Positions 28,101 to 38,150 of a DNA stretch of 64,000 bases are shown piece after piece. The first letter of the stretch is position 1, and the number at the start of each line of letters is the position of its first letter. The stretch is taken from the NCBI GenBank assembly GCA_013396525.1, contig VWYX01000705.1:315219-379218 (forward strand), read 5' to 3'. A program made the translations under genes and the position numbers. Below the pieces are notes generated by a model, which made no database searches, had not been told where the DNA came from, and saw only the letters and a program-made list of their open reading frames with translations. Origin of the DNA: Chaetorhynchus papuensis (taxonomy: Eukaryota > Chordata > Aves > Passeriformes > Rhipiduridae).

Positions 28101-30745
28101 AAAAAACACCTATCTTTCAGAAAAAAAGCAGGAATAGAGAGATATTTTCAAACCGAACTAATCTGATCTTAAGCTCTCAGAACAACTTGAAAGAGTTAAT
28201 GTTTCACACACATGCAGCTTTTCCCTTGTATTAAGCTGACCACATGTTAAAAATAACATATAAGGAAATATTATGGAAGGAATGACACAATGAAGATTGG
28301 GAGTGTGGAAAAAAGTACTTGTGGCATTGAAGTTAATGCAACTTTTCAGAAGTAACATGAAAATAAACAGCAAGTTTTTAGGACTTCAGTTTTTAAACAA
28401 TAGATCTGATGCCTCCAATGAAATAAAGGGACAGATTTTTCTTTTGCAGGAGGCACTTCACAGAAACACTTCATTATGTGGTACAAATCTAGTTTGGAAG
28501 AAGCTAAACAAAAAAAAAGTACTAGTTTGTTGTAGTTCCAAGTACACAGTAGAACAGGAACTGATGGAGACTCCACTAACATAGCTAATAGACTTCTATA
28601 ATGTTCACAAATTAGTTTTACCAATTTTCCAGCTGCCATCTGTCATTTTCCTCATTCCATGCAGTAAATTAAGAGTTTAATTTCTTTATAAGTCTGTTTT
28701 TTCATACTACTTCATCCTAAATTCTAACACTACAACAGTTAGAATGAAATTTGTCAGGTTTCCTGAACGACTTCATTTTACCATGATATTGTACTAATCA
28801 ATGAAAATCCATGATCTGCAAAGGTCTTCATTATTTCACTATTTGTCTAAAATACTGCCATTACAAAGAAAGGAGAAAACTCACTTGCTGCTGTTGCTAC
28901 TGGTTGGGCAATATTAGGAGGTGGCTTCAATTTCATGAGTTCATTAAGACTATTGTTCTTTAGCAGATCTTTCAGCTGAATCTGGTCCTTGGAAGGTGCA
29001 GTGGTCAAGGCATTGCGAACTGCTGGTGCTGCCACCGAGGGCCGAGTGGTTGTGCTGGTCTGGATGATCTTTGCTACAGTGATCGTCTGCCTCGAGGTCG
29101 TGACAGGCGTCGTTTTTGTCACCACTATTGTCGTCCCCAGAGTTGGAAGCTGATTTATTTGATTCAGCACAAAGGTTGTGGTGGATGGTGGTTGCTGGCA
29201 ACAAAGAAGCGGGGAAGTTTTCAGAAAACAGTCAAAAAGAAAGTACAAACTTTATTAGCCTTTCGTTTAGTGCACAGGATAGATCAGTTTTTAGAAGACA
29301 CGTAATATGAAATGTCTTCAAATAACATGCTGAAGATGCCGGAGTAATTATCTTGTGCTGCAACAGTCTGAGCAAAAATACATTGTACATATTTCAGAAG
29401 GTTATTTTTAGAATTTATTTTAAGGTAAGGAAAAGGAAATAAAAAAGTAAAATGAAAAATTCATCACCCAGGTACAAGATATGACCACTACAGTTTCCCC
29501 CATATCTGATAAAGCCAGTCCAACCTGCTGCAAGACAGACCCACTGCTGGCCAAGGCTCAGCCAGTCAGTGACACTGGCAGTGCCTGTAAAAAGGTAATT
29601 AACAAGAGGCAAAAACTGTTGCACAATCAGCAGCTGGGAGGAAAAAGTGAGAATATGTGAGAAAACCCTGCAGACACCAAGGTCAGGGAAGGAAGGGGAG
29701 GAGGTGCCCCAGGTGCTGGAGCAGGGACTCCCCCACAGCCCATGGATGGCAGGAGTGAAGTTGAGCCCAGGACAAAAGAAGGAGTGAGGAGAAGGTATTT
29801 TTAGATTTGTTCTTATTTCTCATTTTCCTACTCCATTGTTAACTGGCAATGAATTAATTTCCTCGAGTTGAGTCTGGTTTGCCCATGACAAATTGCTGAT
29901 CTCCCTTGTCCTTATCTCAACCCATGAGCCTTTCACCATCGTTTTCCAGCCTTTGTGCAACTGAGGTGGGGGAGTGATAAAGCAGCTTAGTGGGCACCTG
30001 GTGCCCAGCCCAGGTTAAGCCCCCTCCCCATCTAAATCCTGGAGCAGCAGCTCTTACCCGAACATTTAATAAGGCTGGAGTAGATACAGTCTCTGGTTCT
30101 TGTTTCACAGCAGCTGCAGCCTCAGTCTCCAGGCCCAGTTCTAACGCACTAAGTGGTACTGACTGCAGATGGAAGGAACCAAACAAATCAGGAGGAGTAA
30201 AACCGTAAGGCTTTCGTTCCCAGTCTGTGCCTGAAATGGCTACAGTCTGGCAGACTGAAGGCCATCGTGGAGCTTAAACATGGTATTTTATTACACTTTT
30301 TATGCATTTTATTGTAGAGCAGCTAGACCCCAATGACATGAGAGCTCTCCATGGATACGGTGGCATTATGCCCCCATGTTATGTCCAGAATTAAGCGTAT
30401 TTCTATTTGTACTGACCTCAAGCGTTTCAGATTGCTTTTTTGTGTAGAAGTTTAAAATTACTTAGCAAGCCATTTTCCAATTTCAGTACTATGAAGCAAA
30501 CTTATGAAAACTCCACATGCTTCAACCATTTGCTATGGACACCACCCCCTTTAACCCCTCCATCACAGCAAACCCAAGCTCTTTCTAACAAACCCCTATG
30601 TTCTTGTTTTAACCTGCTGAACAGCTGGAGTTGGTGCTGGATTTGCAAGAACCACGTCTGGAGAGTCAATATCAAAGAGATCATTTGGACTGATTCCACT
30701 CTCACTCAAAGCAGCAAGCAACAGATCTTGTCCTGGCTCCACCAT
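8916..30745 (-). CDS. SBNO1: Strawberry notch homolog 1 (DExH-type NTPase, transcriptional co-regulator), complete
   Basis: SBNO1 is a nuclear superfamily 2 helicase-like ATPase; the fly orthologue acts with Notch and EGFR signalling in transcription. I placed 32 coding exons on the minus strand, all with GT/AG ends and compatible phases. Their lengths sum to 4,221 nt, giving 1,406 aa plus stop. Skipping the 45-nt exon at 27200-27244 gives 1,391 aa, close to the human protein (about 1,393). The start is the ATG at 30745-30743, opening with [10 protein letters not shown] as in mammals, two bases after the splice acceptor. The stop is TAA at 8918-8916 after the conserved end NLNNA. Walker A ([11 protein letters not shown], Lys near residue 341) and Walker B box DECH (450-453) are intact. 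No frameshift or premature stop was seen. Exons are listed in the four segment entries. Confidence 0.97.
16858..19621 (-). CDS. SBNO1: SBNO1 middle exons: inter-lobe region and charged linker (residues 579-902)
   Basis: Exons: 19439-19621, 19139-19236, 18310-18461, 17559-17756, 17116-17286, 16858-17027. The first two carry the conserved [16 protein letters not shown] block and [18 protein letters not shown]. The next contain a basic KKRK stretch that could serve as a nuclear localisation signal, followed by a Ser/Asp/Glu-rich acidic run ([20 protein letters not shown]), then a Lys-rich run (KNKEKKKKK). The last has [21 protein letters not shown] just before the second lobe. This charged insert between the two lobes is a family hallmark. 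Confidence 0.93.
19074..19090. repeat. (AC)n microsatellite in SBNO1 intron
   Basis: About eight and a half uninterrupted CA/AC units inside the SBNO1 intron just downstream of exon 19139-19236. The tract is short and probably polymorphic. No other role is visible. Confidence 0.9.
19710..24516 (-). CDS. SBNO1: SBNO1 P-loop NTPase core exons (residues 264-578)
   Basis: Exons: 24356-24516, 23247-23380, 23009-23099, 21912-22073, 21256-21391, 21072-21177, 19710-19863. This is the first RecA-like lobe, the AAA_34 type P-loop domain of the strawberry notch family. Walker [12 protein letters not shown] lies in 23247-23380. Exon 21912-22073 carries the conserved [11 protein letters not shown]. Walker B DECHKAKN opens exon 21256-21391, and the motif III-like YASATGAS spans the next junction. 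These are the catalytic residues for ATP binding and hydrolysis, and all are present. The intron between 19864 and 21071 holds the one-base N at 19991. Confidence 0.95.
19966..20016. repeat. Perfect 25-bp direct repeat flanking a single N
   Basis: Bases 19966-19990 and 19992-20016 are identical and separated by one unknown base at 19991. A single N between two identical ends is the usual mark of two contigs joined without collapsing their overlap. It lies in an SBNO1 intron and does not touch an exon. Confidence 0.85.
24090..24250 (+). mobile_element. Possible old CR1/L3-type LINE 3' remnant
   Basis: Within an SBNO1 intron, the stretch around 24176-24225 (cattacctcacatttatc..., then ...cacctgccat) resembles the 3' end shared by ancient CR1/L3 LINEs, which typically carry a catttatcc...catctgccat pattern. 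It would be in antisense orientation to SBNO1. Divergence is high, no coding frame survives, and the borders are approximate. A chance likeness is possible. Confidence 0.35.
25605..30745 (-). CDS. SBNO1: SBNO1 N-terminal regulatory exons (residues 1-263)
   Basis: Coding exons in transcript order: 30614-30745, 30058-30162, 28885-29194, 27200-27244 (optional cassette), 26822-26922, 25605-25701. They encode a low-complexity, probably disordered region: the start [10 protein letters not shown], an LxxL-like stretch with VKQEPE (fits the SUMO acceptor pattern hydrophobic-K-x-E), a Thr/Val-rich segment, the [16 protein letters not shown] block conserved in SBNO1, and an acidic run of Glu/Asp before [12 protein letters not shown]. 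The first exon's acceptor lies directly behind a run of 20 T on the coding strand. Splice phases agree throughout, whether or not the cassette is used. Confidence 0.93.
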
Positions 30746-30749
30746 CTCT

Positions 30750-30769
30750 AAAAAAAAAAAAAAAAAAAA
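30750..30769. repeat. SBNO1: A20/T20 homopolymer serving as polypyrimidine tract
   Basis: Twenty consecutive A on the plus strand. On the SBNO1 coding strand this is T20 immediately before the acceptor TAG that opens the start-codon exon. It is therefore both a simple repeat and the likely polypyrimidine tract of that splice site. Confidence 0.85.
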
Positions 30770-33700
30770 GAAACTGTAAATACAAGTACATTTAATTCTG
30801 ATTTATTTTTTGCCCACACAAAACTCCCTTTTCCTGGATTTAAGGGCACTCACAGTGCAGTCTCTTGTACACAGTTTCACTTTCTCAATTTGCTCTGGCT
30901 CTTTTGTTTATTTGTAGGCTTTTCAACATACCCACCACATTCAAAAGCAGGGAGAATTAGATAGTTTACTACACAAAATGCTATCGTACCCATAAACTTA
31001 AGACACCTTTTCTAGTCTTTGAGGCACTTCAAGCATTACAAGAAATACCAAGAGCAGAAATGGTGAGACCATGTTATGCTAATGATCCATCTTTGTCAGT
31101 GAAGCAACTGCAAGAGGGAAGCACAATTAAAACTCATTTACTTTATCTTGTAACAAGTTAGTGATAAAGAGCTTATAAGGAAAGCTTTTATTTCTTGCTT
31201 GCCCTTACATTAGGTTACATTCATTCACTGGAGAAATTTTGTTTTGCATAGTGGAGAGAACAAATGTGCCACTATTATAGTATGTAACTGCTTATTAAAT
31301 AGGACACTAACATCAGGTCATGGACTCCTTTATGTGTAGGACAAGCAAAACTAATTTCAAAAAGCTATTCTAGACAGCATAAAAACTTATTAAAAAGCCA
31401 AATACTCCATATTTAAAGATGAAGAGAGAAGATAACATGTTTCACTTGCTTAAGAAGGAAACCCATCTGCCCTAGCATTAAGATAAAAATGAAATTATTT
31501 CACCGAACTTGAGCTGTTGCTTTATACAGTCTAAAATACACCTCAAGCAGATCTTAATTTCACTTACCCTCCACACCCCTTAACACCCACTGGTAACAAA
31601 ACATTGAAACCCAATGAAGCCAAACACCTACTCTAAAGCAGGTAAGGGGACAAAATTAATTGTTGGCATTTTAGATGTTCATTCACAAGACTCCAAAAGA
31701 GCATTCCCTTGCTTATCCCTTCTACATGCACAGCTAAGCCACATCCAGCTGGCTGGTCACACATGTTCCTCAGCACATTTAGCAGAACAGGTAATTCTTG
31801 TAATAAGCTAAGCCTCAGGCACTTAGTTCTTACTCTTCCTAGTTTTAGTCTGTGCAATAGCAGGGAGAAACCTTTTTGTCGTGGATTCATACCAAGATGG
31901 TGGCACCACAAGTGGTGGATGCAAGGTACTGGGACAAGGGGAAGATGAACTTTTAAGCATCAAAGACTTAAAGATGCCCCAAACAGTATCAAAGCAACAA
32001 TTGGTGGGAGAGCTACTGATCACACACAGCCCCATCAAACACCACATGCTTGTCAGAACCAGACTCTTCTTTTTTAAAGGCATTTGAGGTGACCAAATAA
32101 ATTGGCAGAATGGCCTGGTTTGTTGCTGTGAGGTAAAGAAGATATTAAGAAATATTAAGACACCTAGCAGATATAATTAACATGGCAGCACCATTAAGGA
32201 TGTCACCACCCACTAGCCTGTCTCCTAGAACCCTGAATGGGTCAACAAAAACGGTAAGAACCGACTTTTAGTTTAACCTTCCACTCCAGAAAGATTATGC
32301 TTCCTGTCTCAAAAAAAATGGGATTATATATATATATTAATTAAGTAGGAGAAATCCTTAATTTTCATCAGACTGAAACCTTAACAGTGACCATCACAGC
32401 TAAGTTCAGAAGCTTGCAGCATTGTTTCCTAATTACAAAAAGGTGAGGGGAGGAAGGTTTAAGTCTACAGATGAGATTTTTGCTTATCAGTGCTTTTGGT
32501 GTTCAGAACTTGAGAGCAGCTATTGAAGATGAATTTCTCTACAGAAGGGGAATGAACACAGGTCACCCGGTCAAAACAGCAGCTCCAAAACACTTTGAAA
32601 TCACAAAACTTCACAGTATCCATTTGGAAAAGAGGCATGAGCACCCCTCCACACAGGACAACACCTTTGCTCAAAGGACAAATAAACTAAAATGTCTAAA
32701 TGTACAACAGAAAAGAGCATCAGTTACATCATTCTTTATGGAGTTACCATCACCCCACTGCTAAAAGAAGATATGACTAGAACTTGGTGGAGAGTTAAGT
32801 GACTGTACTGAATAGGGGCACAAAAAGGCAGAAGCTTGGGGCTTTTTACTTAAGAGAAAAAAAAAATTACTCAAGAACTTCTGGTCTGCTCTCATGGTAT
32901 AGGAAGAAAAGGCCTTTCTATGAAGTTGAGACTCAAAGCAAAACCAAGGCTAGAAGAAAAAACCCACACCAACACCACAAAAACACATCTTCCCCAGCCA
33001 CCCTACAATGGTGTCACAACTCACCACATTCGTTTCAAGTCCAGTTTAACTTATCCACAATGACACTGAATTCTACCTTTTTAACCTTTAAAAACACAAC
33101 GGCTCAGATATCTTAAAAGTTTCAGAGTTCAGAAAGAAACCAATTCATAGCAGTAATGCTTTAGTTGCTTATTTCAAAGTTTTCAGTAGATGACTGGTGA
33201 TAGAAACTAGCAAAGCAATTCCTACAATTTCAGAGTAAGTATCTCCAATTTAGAAGCATCGCTTTCTAGTGGGGCTGTTTTCATGTAAGAAGTCCCCCAG
33301 CTGCACCTCTCTCCTGATAATCCCAATTTTAAGTCTTAAAAATTCATGGTTGCTCACAACCCAGCAAAAAAACTCAGTAAAACAACAGCAATTGTTTGTC
33401 TGTCAGTTTGGACAATGAAAGTTTGACTAGTTTCACTTATTTTGTTTCTGTACAGTAGGAACAAAGCTGCATTGTTTGGAACAAAAGGAATTCTGAACTT
33501 CTAGAATTTTTACATTAGAAGTCACTGAATACTTAGCACCAATTTTAGGCTTTGTGCAACTTCCAAGCACCAATGCTGCCCACCCTCCCCATTCTAATTT
33601 AGCAAAGAAATTAAATGAGGAAGAAAAAAAAACAGGGGAAGCTGCATTGTGATAACTTAAGTTTATTTTCTGTAGCACATGCTGGTTAAGCTTAAAACAT

Positions 33701-36155
33701 TATCAGGCTGAAACAGCTCCATAATCTTGCAAGGTAGGAGGCTCCTCAGTTAACACAAGGGAAAGTGACTTTATCAAGCTCTGCAGCTCAGCCTTGGCAA
33801 TACTATATAAGGACCTGTTTGCCACATCTTCAAAATCTCCTAAAGAAATTACTTATTAAAAAGTTGTGAATATTACAAGCTGTTCCCCGAGCATTTCATC
33901 ACTCCAATACTGTTTTGAGCATGTAGAATCTTGCAGATAAGATTGTCTATGTTTAGTGAGGTAGTCCAATGTCACTGAGCAAGAATCAGCCTATTAAATT
34001 AAACTAAAAAAATGTGTTTATGAAATTTCAACAGTAGTAGTATCTTAATTATTTTCTTTGTTTCAAGAAAAAACAAACTGCTGCCATTTCAAGAAGGGCT
34101 ACCAAAACACCCCAAACATTTCTGTAAAGTGCTCTCCTGATGAAGAATATAGCCTAAAACTTTGATAAAGAGACGGTTTTGTGATCACTGCACATTATGT
34201 AAATAATTCCTGATTTAAAGATACAAAACCAGAATGCCATGTTTAATATCATGTCATGTATCCATGCCAACCTGGCTCTCTCTCTCTTTCCATTTTAGCT
34301 TTGGTACAAAGAAACAAAACAAAAAAAGAAGAAAAAAAGATTCTAAAACACATGTCGAGCAACCTGCTCTGCTTCCCCTGAGAAAGATAATGGTAGAATC
34401 CCAAACAATGAAAAGCCTTTTGATTTTTAGGTCTGTGAGTTACACATTTTAACACTGCATGCCTAAAGTACTTACTTTAAAAACCATAATCAATTACAGT
34501 ATCATAAGTTGGTCCAAATCAAACATCACAATCAACCAGGCACAGCTATTCCCAAGCCCTTCAGACACCTGGGCTCTGTGGTGTACCCAACTGCAGACCT
34601 GGGTGTTAATGTTTGCCTGGGACACAAACAGCACTCAGCCACTCTTGTTCTTTTACTGGAAAGGTTTATCCCACTGCCTTTCTGAGGAATACATGTCAAC
34701 TGAACTATACTGGAAGCCATTTATAATATCACACAAATACTGAAGTTGTAGAGACAAGACAGCTTTGACCTGCAAATTCTCTGCCTGTCTAAACCTTGAG
34801 TTATTATTGACCTGAAAATTTCACATCTCCTTTTGCAGCCTCACAGCAGAGGTGTAAGGGCTGCTAAGCCCCATCCCACCCAACAGGATTCTCTGGATAT
34901 CCACGTGGGTTCTGCTCATCTTGCAGCTTTTGGCTCCAGAAGGCAACCTGGGTAAAAATAAAAAAAACTCCACCAACCCAACCCCTTCTGGTCCTCTCCA
35001 AGTCACCATCCAATCAAAGAGCAAAACCCTAATTAATGAACTCACTCACCCTTCCATGCCTTAACCTCAAGACTAGTAGTTAATTTTGCATTTACATGTA
35101 CAAAGTTGTTTTCACAAAAATCATAAATTAACCCCAATCCCAGAAAAATCATTCTCGTTTTTCCAAGGTTGGTTACTGCTCAAACATCAAAGCTTTCAAG
35201 GACGTGCTGTGGGGTTCAACTCTGCCTCAATGCTCTTTAATGACTGTTCTACAAAATTTACAACTGCCATGTTACACAGTCTGCAGATGTGAAATTCAGA
35301 AGTTTTAAAAATATTAAAAGACTTAACAATGCAATAATTTGGCATGAAATCAGCTTTCACACTAAAAGGCTGGAGCCGGTAATTTGGCCAGTAGTGAAAG
35401 TTTTTAAGAAGCAAAAACTCAAAGAACTAAGAGCAGTATGTGAGCACCAGGATCCTTAGTTTTAGCCCGGGAGCCAGTTCCAGGTGTGTCTCAAAGCACT
35501 ATTACCTATATCCATAATCTGCTTCAATGGCTTTTACAACAATTCTCAGCCAGTTTTGAAACCAAAGAAGTAGTCTGGACAAAAAGACTGCCCACATTTT
35601 ATTTCTAAATATTAAGATTGCATACAAATATAACATCTCATGGCTGTGAGGCAGATACAGAATACCAACTCAAATGTCATGCTGTTACACAATTTCAATT
35701 TTTGCTTTACATCATCAGCTACAGATTTTCAATTTTGGGGGAGGGCAGCTTGCAAAACACTAATGTATGTTTTTATATCATTTTAATCCAGACACAACCT
35801 TGGTAGTTTAAAGCCAAATAGTCTACCCTGAGTTAATTCCAAACTTTACACTGTGTCGTTTGATCACGCTATTTTTTTTTTACTTACTCTAGAGTTACCT
35901 AATAGATAAATTAAAGGGGTTTTTTTTTAAGCATTTACAAAATTTGCCTTATCTTTAACAGGTATCAAACGCGTAGAACGAGCCTATGAGTACCTGGAAG
36001 AAAGTACAAGAGTTCTAATTTATACCCTCAAACGCAGTGTGGAACTTCGTTAGCTAAAAATAATAAAGAAACAACCTAAAGAAACAGAAGAAAGACCCAC
36101 AAGGCCTCTTCCCCATCAGACTGTAGGGGCATTTCTACGTTAAACTATTACTCAC
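30770..36155 (-). other. SBNO1: SBNO1 intron 1
   Basis: A 5.4-kb stretch between the inferred non-coding first exon and the start-codon exon. It is AT-rich with scattered short simple runs (for example TATATATATA near 32327-32337). I see no further exon, RNA gene or clear transposon in it on either strand. Confidence 0.55.
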
Positions 36156-36420
36156 CCTAGCAACCTCTGTTTGAGGTGCGCTCGTTAAGAGTCCCTGGAC
36201 TTTGAGGCCGTGTCTGTCGCCGCGGTTCAGCTCCCCGGGAACAGCGGGGCCCCGGAGGGCTCGGCCGGGCGGGGAAGCCCCTGGGGGAGGCGACGGGAGA
36301 GACGGGGGGTCGGCGGCTCCTGCCTCGCCACCTTCCCACCAACACGTGTTCCCGACATAAACTTCCGGGTTGGGCCAGAATCGGCTGCGTAATCCTGTCC
36401 CATGCGCGACTTTTTGTTTC
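36156..36420 (-). other. SBNO1: Inferred SBNO1 non-coding first exon
   Basis: On the minus strand a GC-rich stretch ends with CTAGG followed by GTGAGT, a consensus splice donor at 36155-36154. No coding exon upstream of the ATG exon is needed, and that exon contributes only two bases of leader, so the 5' UTR must come from a separate exon. This one lies in the CpG island at the expected place. The upstream border (transcription start) is not determined and may lie inside the N gap. Confidence 0.5.
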
Positions 36421-38150
36421 CAGACCTTCACCTCTTTAAAGATCCCTTCAACAGCACCGCGATCCCGGGGAAGGGCGGGAGGGCTCCGTCTCACGGCGGC
36501 TTTCGGAGCCGCTCCNNNNNNNNNNNNNNNNNNNNNNNNNNNNNNNNNNNNNNNNNNNNNNNNNNNNNNNNNNNNNNNNNNNNNNNNNNNNNNNNNNNNN
36601 NNNNNNNNNNNNNNNNNNNNNNNNNNNNNNNNNNNNNNNNNNNNNNNNNNNNNNNNNNNNNNNNNNNNNNNNNNNNNNNNNNNNNNNNNNNNNNNNNNNN
36701 NNNNNNNNNNNNNNNNNNNNNNNNNNNNNNNNNNNNNNNNNNNNNNNNNNNNNNNNNNNNNNNNNNNNNNNNNNNNNNNNNNNNNNNNNNNNNNNNNNNN
36801 NNNNNNNNNNNNNNNNNNNNNNNNNNNNNNNNNNNNNNNNNNNNNNNNNNNNNNNNNNNNNNNNNNNNNNNNNNNNNNNNNNNNNNNNNNNNNNNNNNNN
36901 NNNNNNNNNNNNNNNNNNNNNNNNNNNNNNNNNNNNNNNNNNNNNNNNNNNNNNNNNNNNNNNNNNNNNNNNNNNNNNNNNNNNNNNNNNNNNNNNNNNN
37001 NNNNNNNNNNNNNNNNNNNNNNNNNNNNNNNNNNNNNNNNNNNNNNNNNNNNNNNNNNNNNNNNNNNNNNNNNNNNNNNNNNNNNNNNNNNNNNNNNNNN
37101 NNNNNNNNNNNNNNNNNNNNNNNNNNNNNNNNNNNNNNNNNNNNNNNNNNNNNNNNNNNNNNNNNNNNNNNNNNNNNNNNNNNNNNNNNNNNNNNNNNNN
37201 NNNNNNNNNNNNNNNNNNNNNNNNNNNNNNNNNNNNNNNNNNNNNNNNNNNNNNNNNNNNNNNNNNNNNNNNNNNNNNNNNNNNNNNNNNNNNNNNNNNN
37301 NNNNNNNNNNNNNNNNNNNNNNNNNNNNNNNNNNNNNNNNNNNNNNNNNNNNNNNNNNNNNNNNNNNNNNNNNNNNNNNNNNNNNNNNNNNNNNNNNNNN
37401 NNNNNNNNNNNNNNNNNNNNCGCCGGGGCCTGGCGCGCGCTCCCCGCTCGCCCCCCCGTCACGTGACATGCCGCGCCTCGCTCTTTCCCTGCCCTCAGCA
37501 ACGGGAAGGCAGCAAGTTCCCCGTTCCCTCCCCCCCAAAAAAACCCCGGCGTATCCACCGTCCTTCAAATAAGCGACGTCCCCGCGGGCGGGCCCCGCCC
37601 CAGGGCGGCGGCCGCAGTCGAGCCTTGGCGATCCGGGCCCGGTTCCCGGTAGGGGTGGGGGGAGGGGAAGGCGGAGGCGAACGGCTGCGAGCGGTCACGT
37701 GACCGAGGCTCCCCAAGATGGCGGCTGCCGGCGAGAACGCGGCAGCGCGGTGGAGCTCTCGCGAGATCTCGCGTTTCTCGCTGCATCACGGGGAGGGGGT
37801 GGCGCGGGCCGTGCGCGCGCTCTCCGCCTGAGGCGGCGGTGGCGGGAGCGGCCCCGCGGGAGCAGCGGGAGCGGGCCGGGCGCGGGGCTCGGGCCCCGGG
37901 GGCTCCCGGCGTGAGGGGAAACCGTGTTATGTCAGCTTATTCCCCGCTCGTGCTCCCTCTGGTGAACGCGTCTCACTTCAGGCGGCCCCCTGGTCCCGTC
38001 CCACTCCGTCGCGGCCGGTGCCATCCTGGCCTGGGGGCACCGCCGCCTCCGCCCCCTCAGAGCGCCACGACTCCGCGGTGTTCCTTCACAGGGGCTCCTT
38101 GGAGTCCCCCAGGAGAACGCGGGGAAACATCCCTGCTGCCCACCCTGGGA
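36180..38150. promoter_or_regulatory. SBNO1: CpG island promoter of SBNO1 (interrupted by N gap)
   Basis: GC-rich, CpG-dense DNA on both sides of the gap. It carries three palindromic E-boxes: AACACGTGTT at 36341-36350, GTCACGTGAC at 37458-37467, and GGTCACGTGACC at 37693-37704. It also has a YY1-type CAAGATGGCGGC at 37714-37725 and TCTCGCGAGA at 37757-37766. These motifs are typical of constitutive vertebrate promoters. The YY1 motif is in plus orientation, which suggests that transcription also starts towards KMT5A near 37.7 kb. Confidence 0.75.
36516..37420. other. Assembly gap (905 N)
   Basis: A run of 905 unknown bases inside the CpG island. Flanks on both sides are extremely GC-rich, which explains the failure to sequence through. 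Part of the SBNO1 promoter, and possibly its first exon, is hidden. Long open frames that span the gap are artefacts of translating N. Confidence 1.

Noticed and set aside
36135..37568. Open frames of 350-480 codons on both strands around the gap
   Set aside because: They exist only because unknown bases were translated as X; nothing in them is readable on either side beyond GC-rich chance codons.
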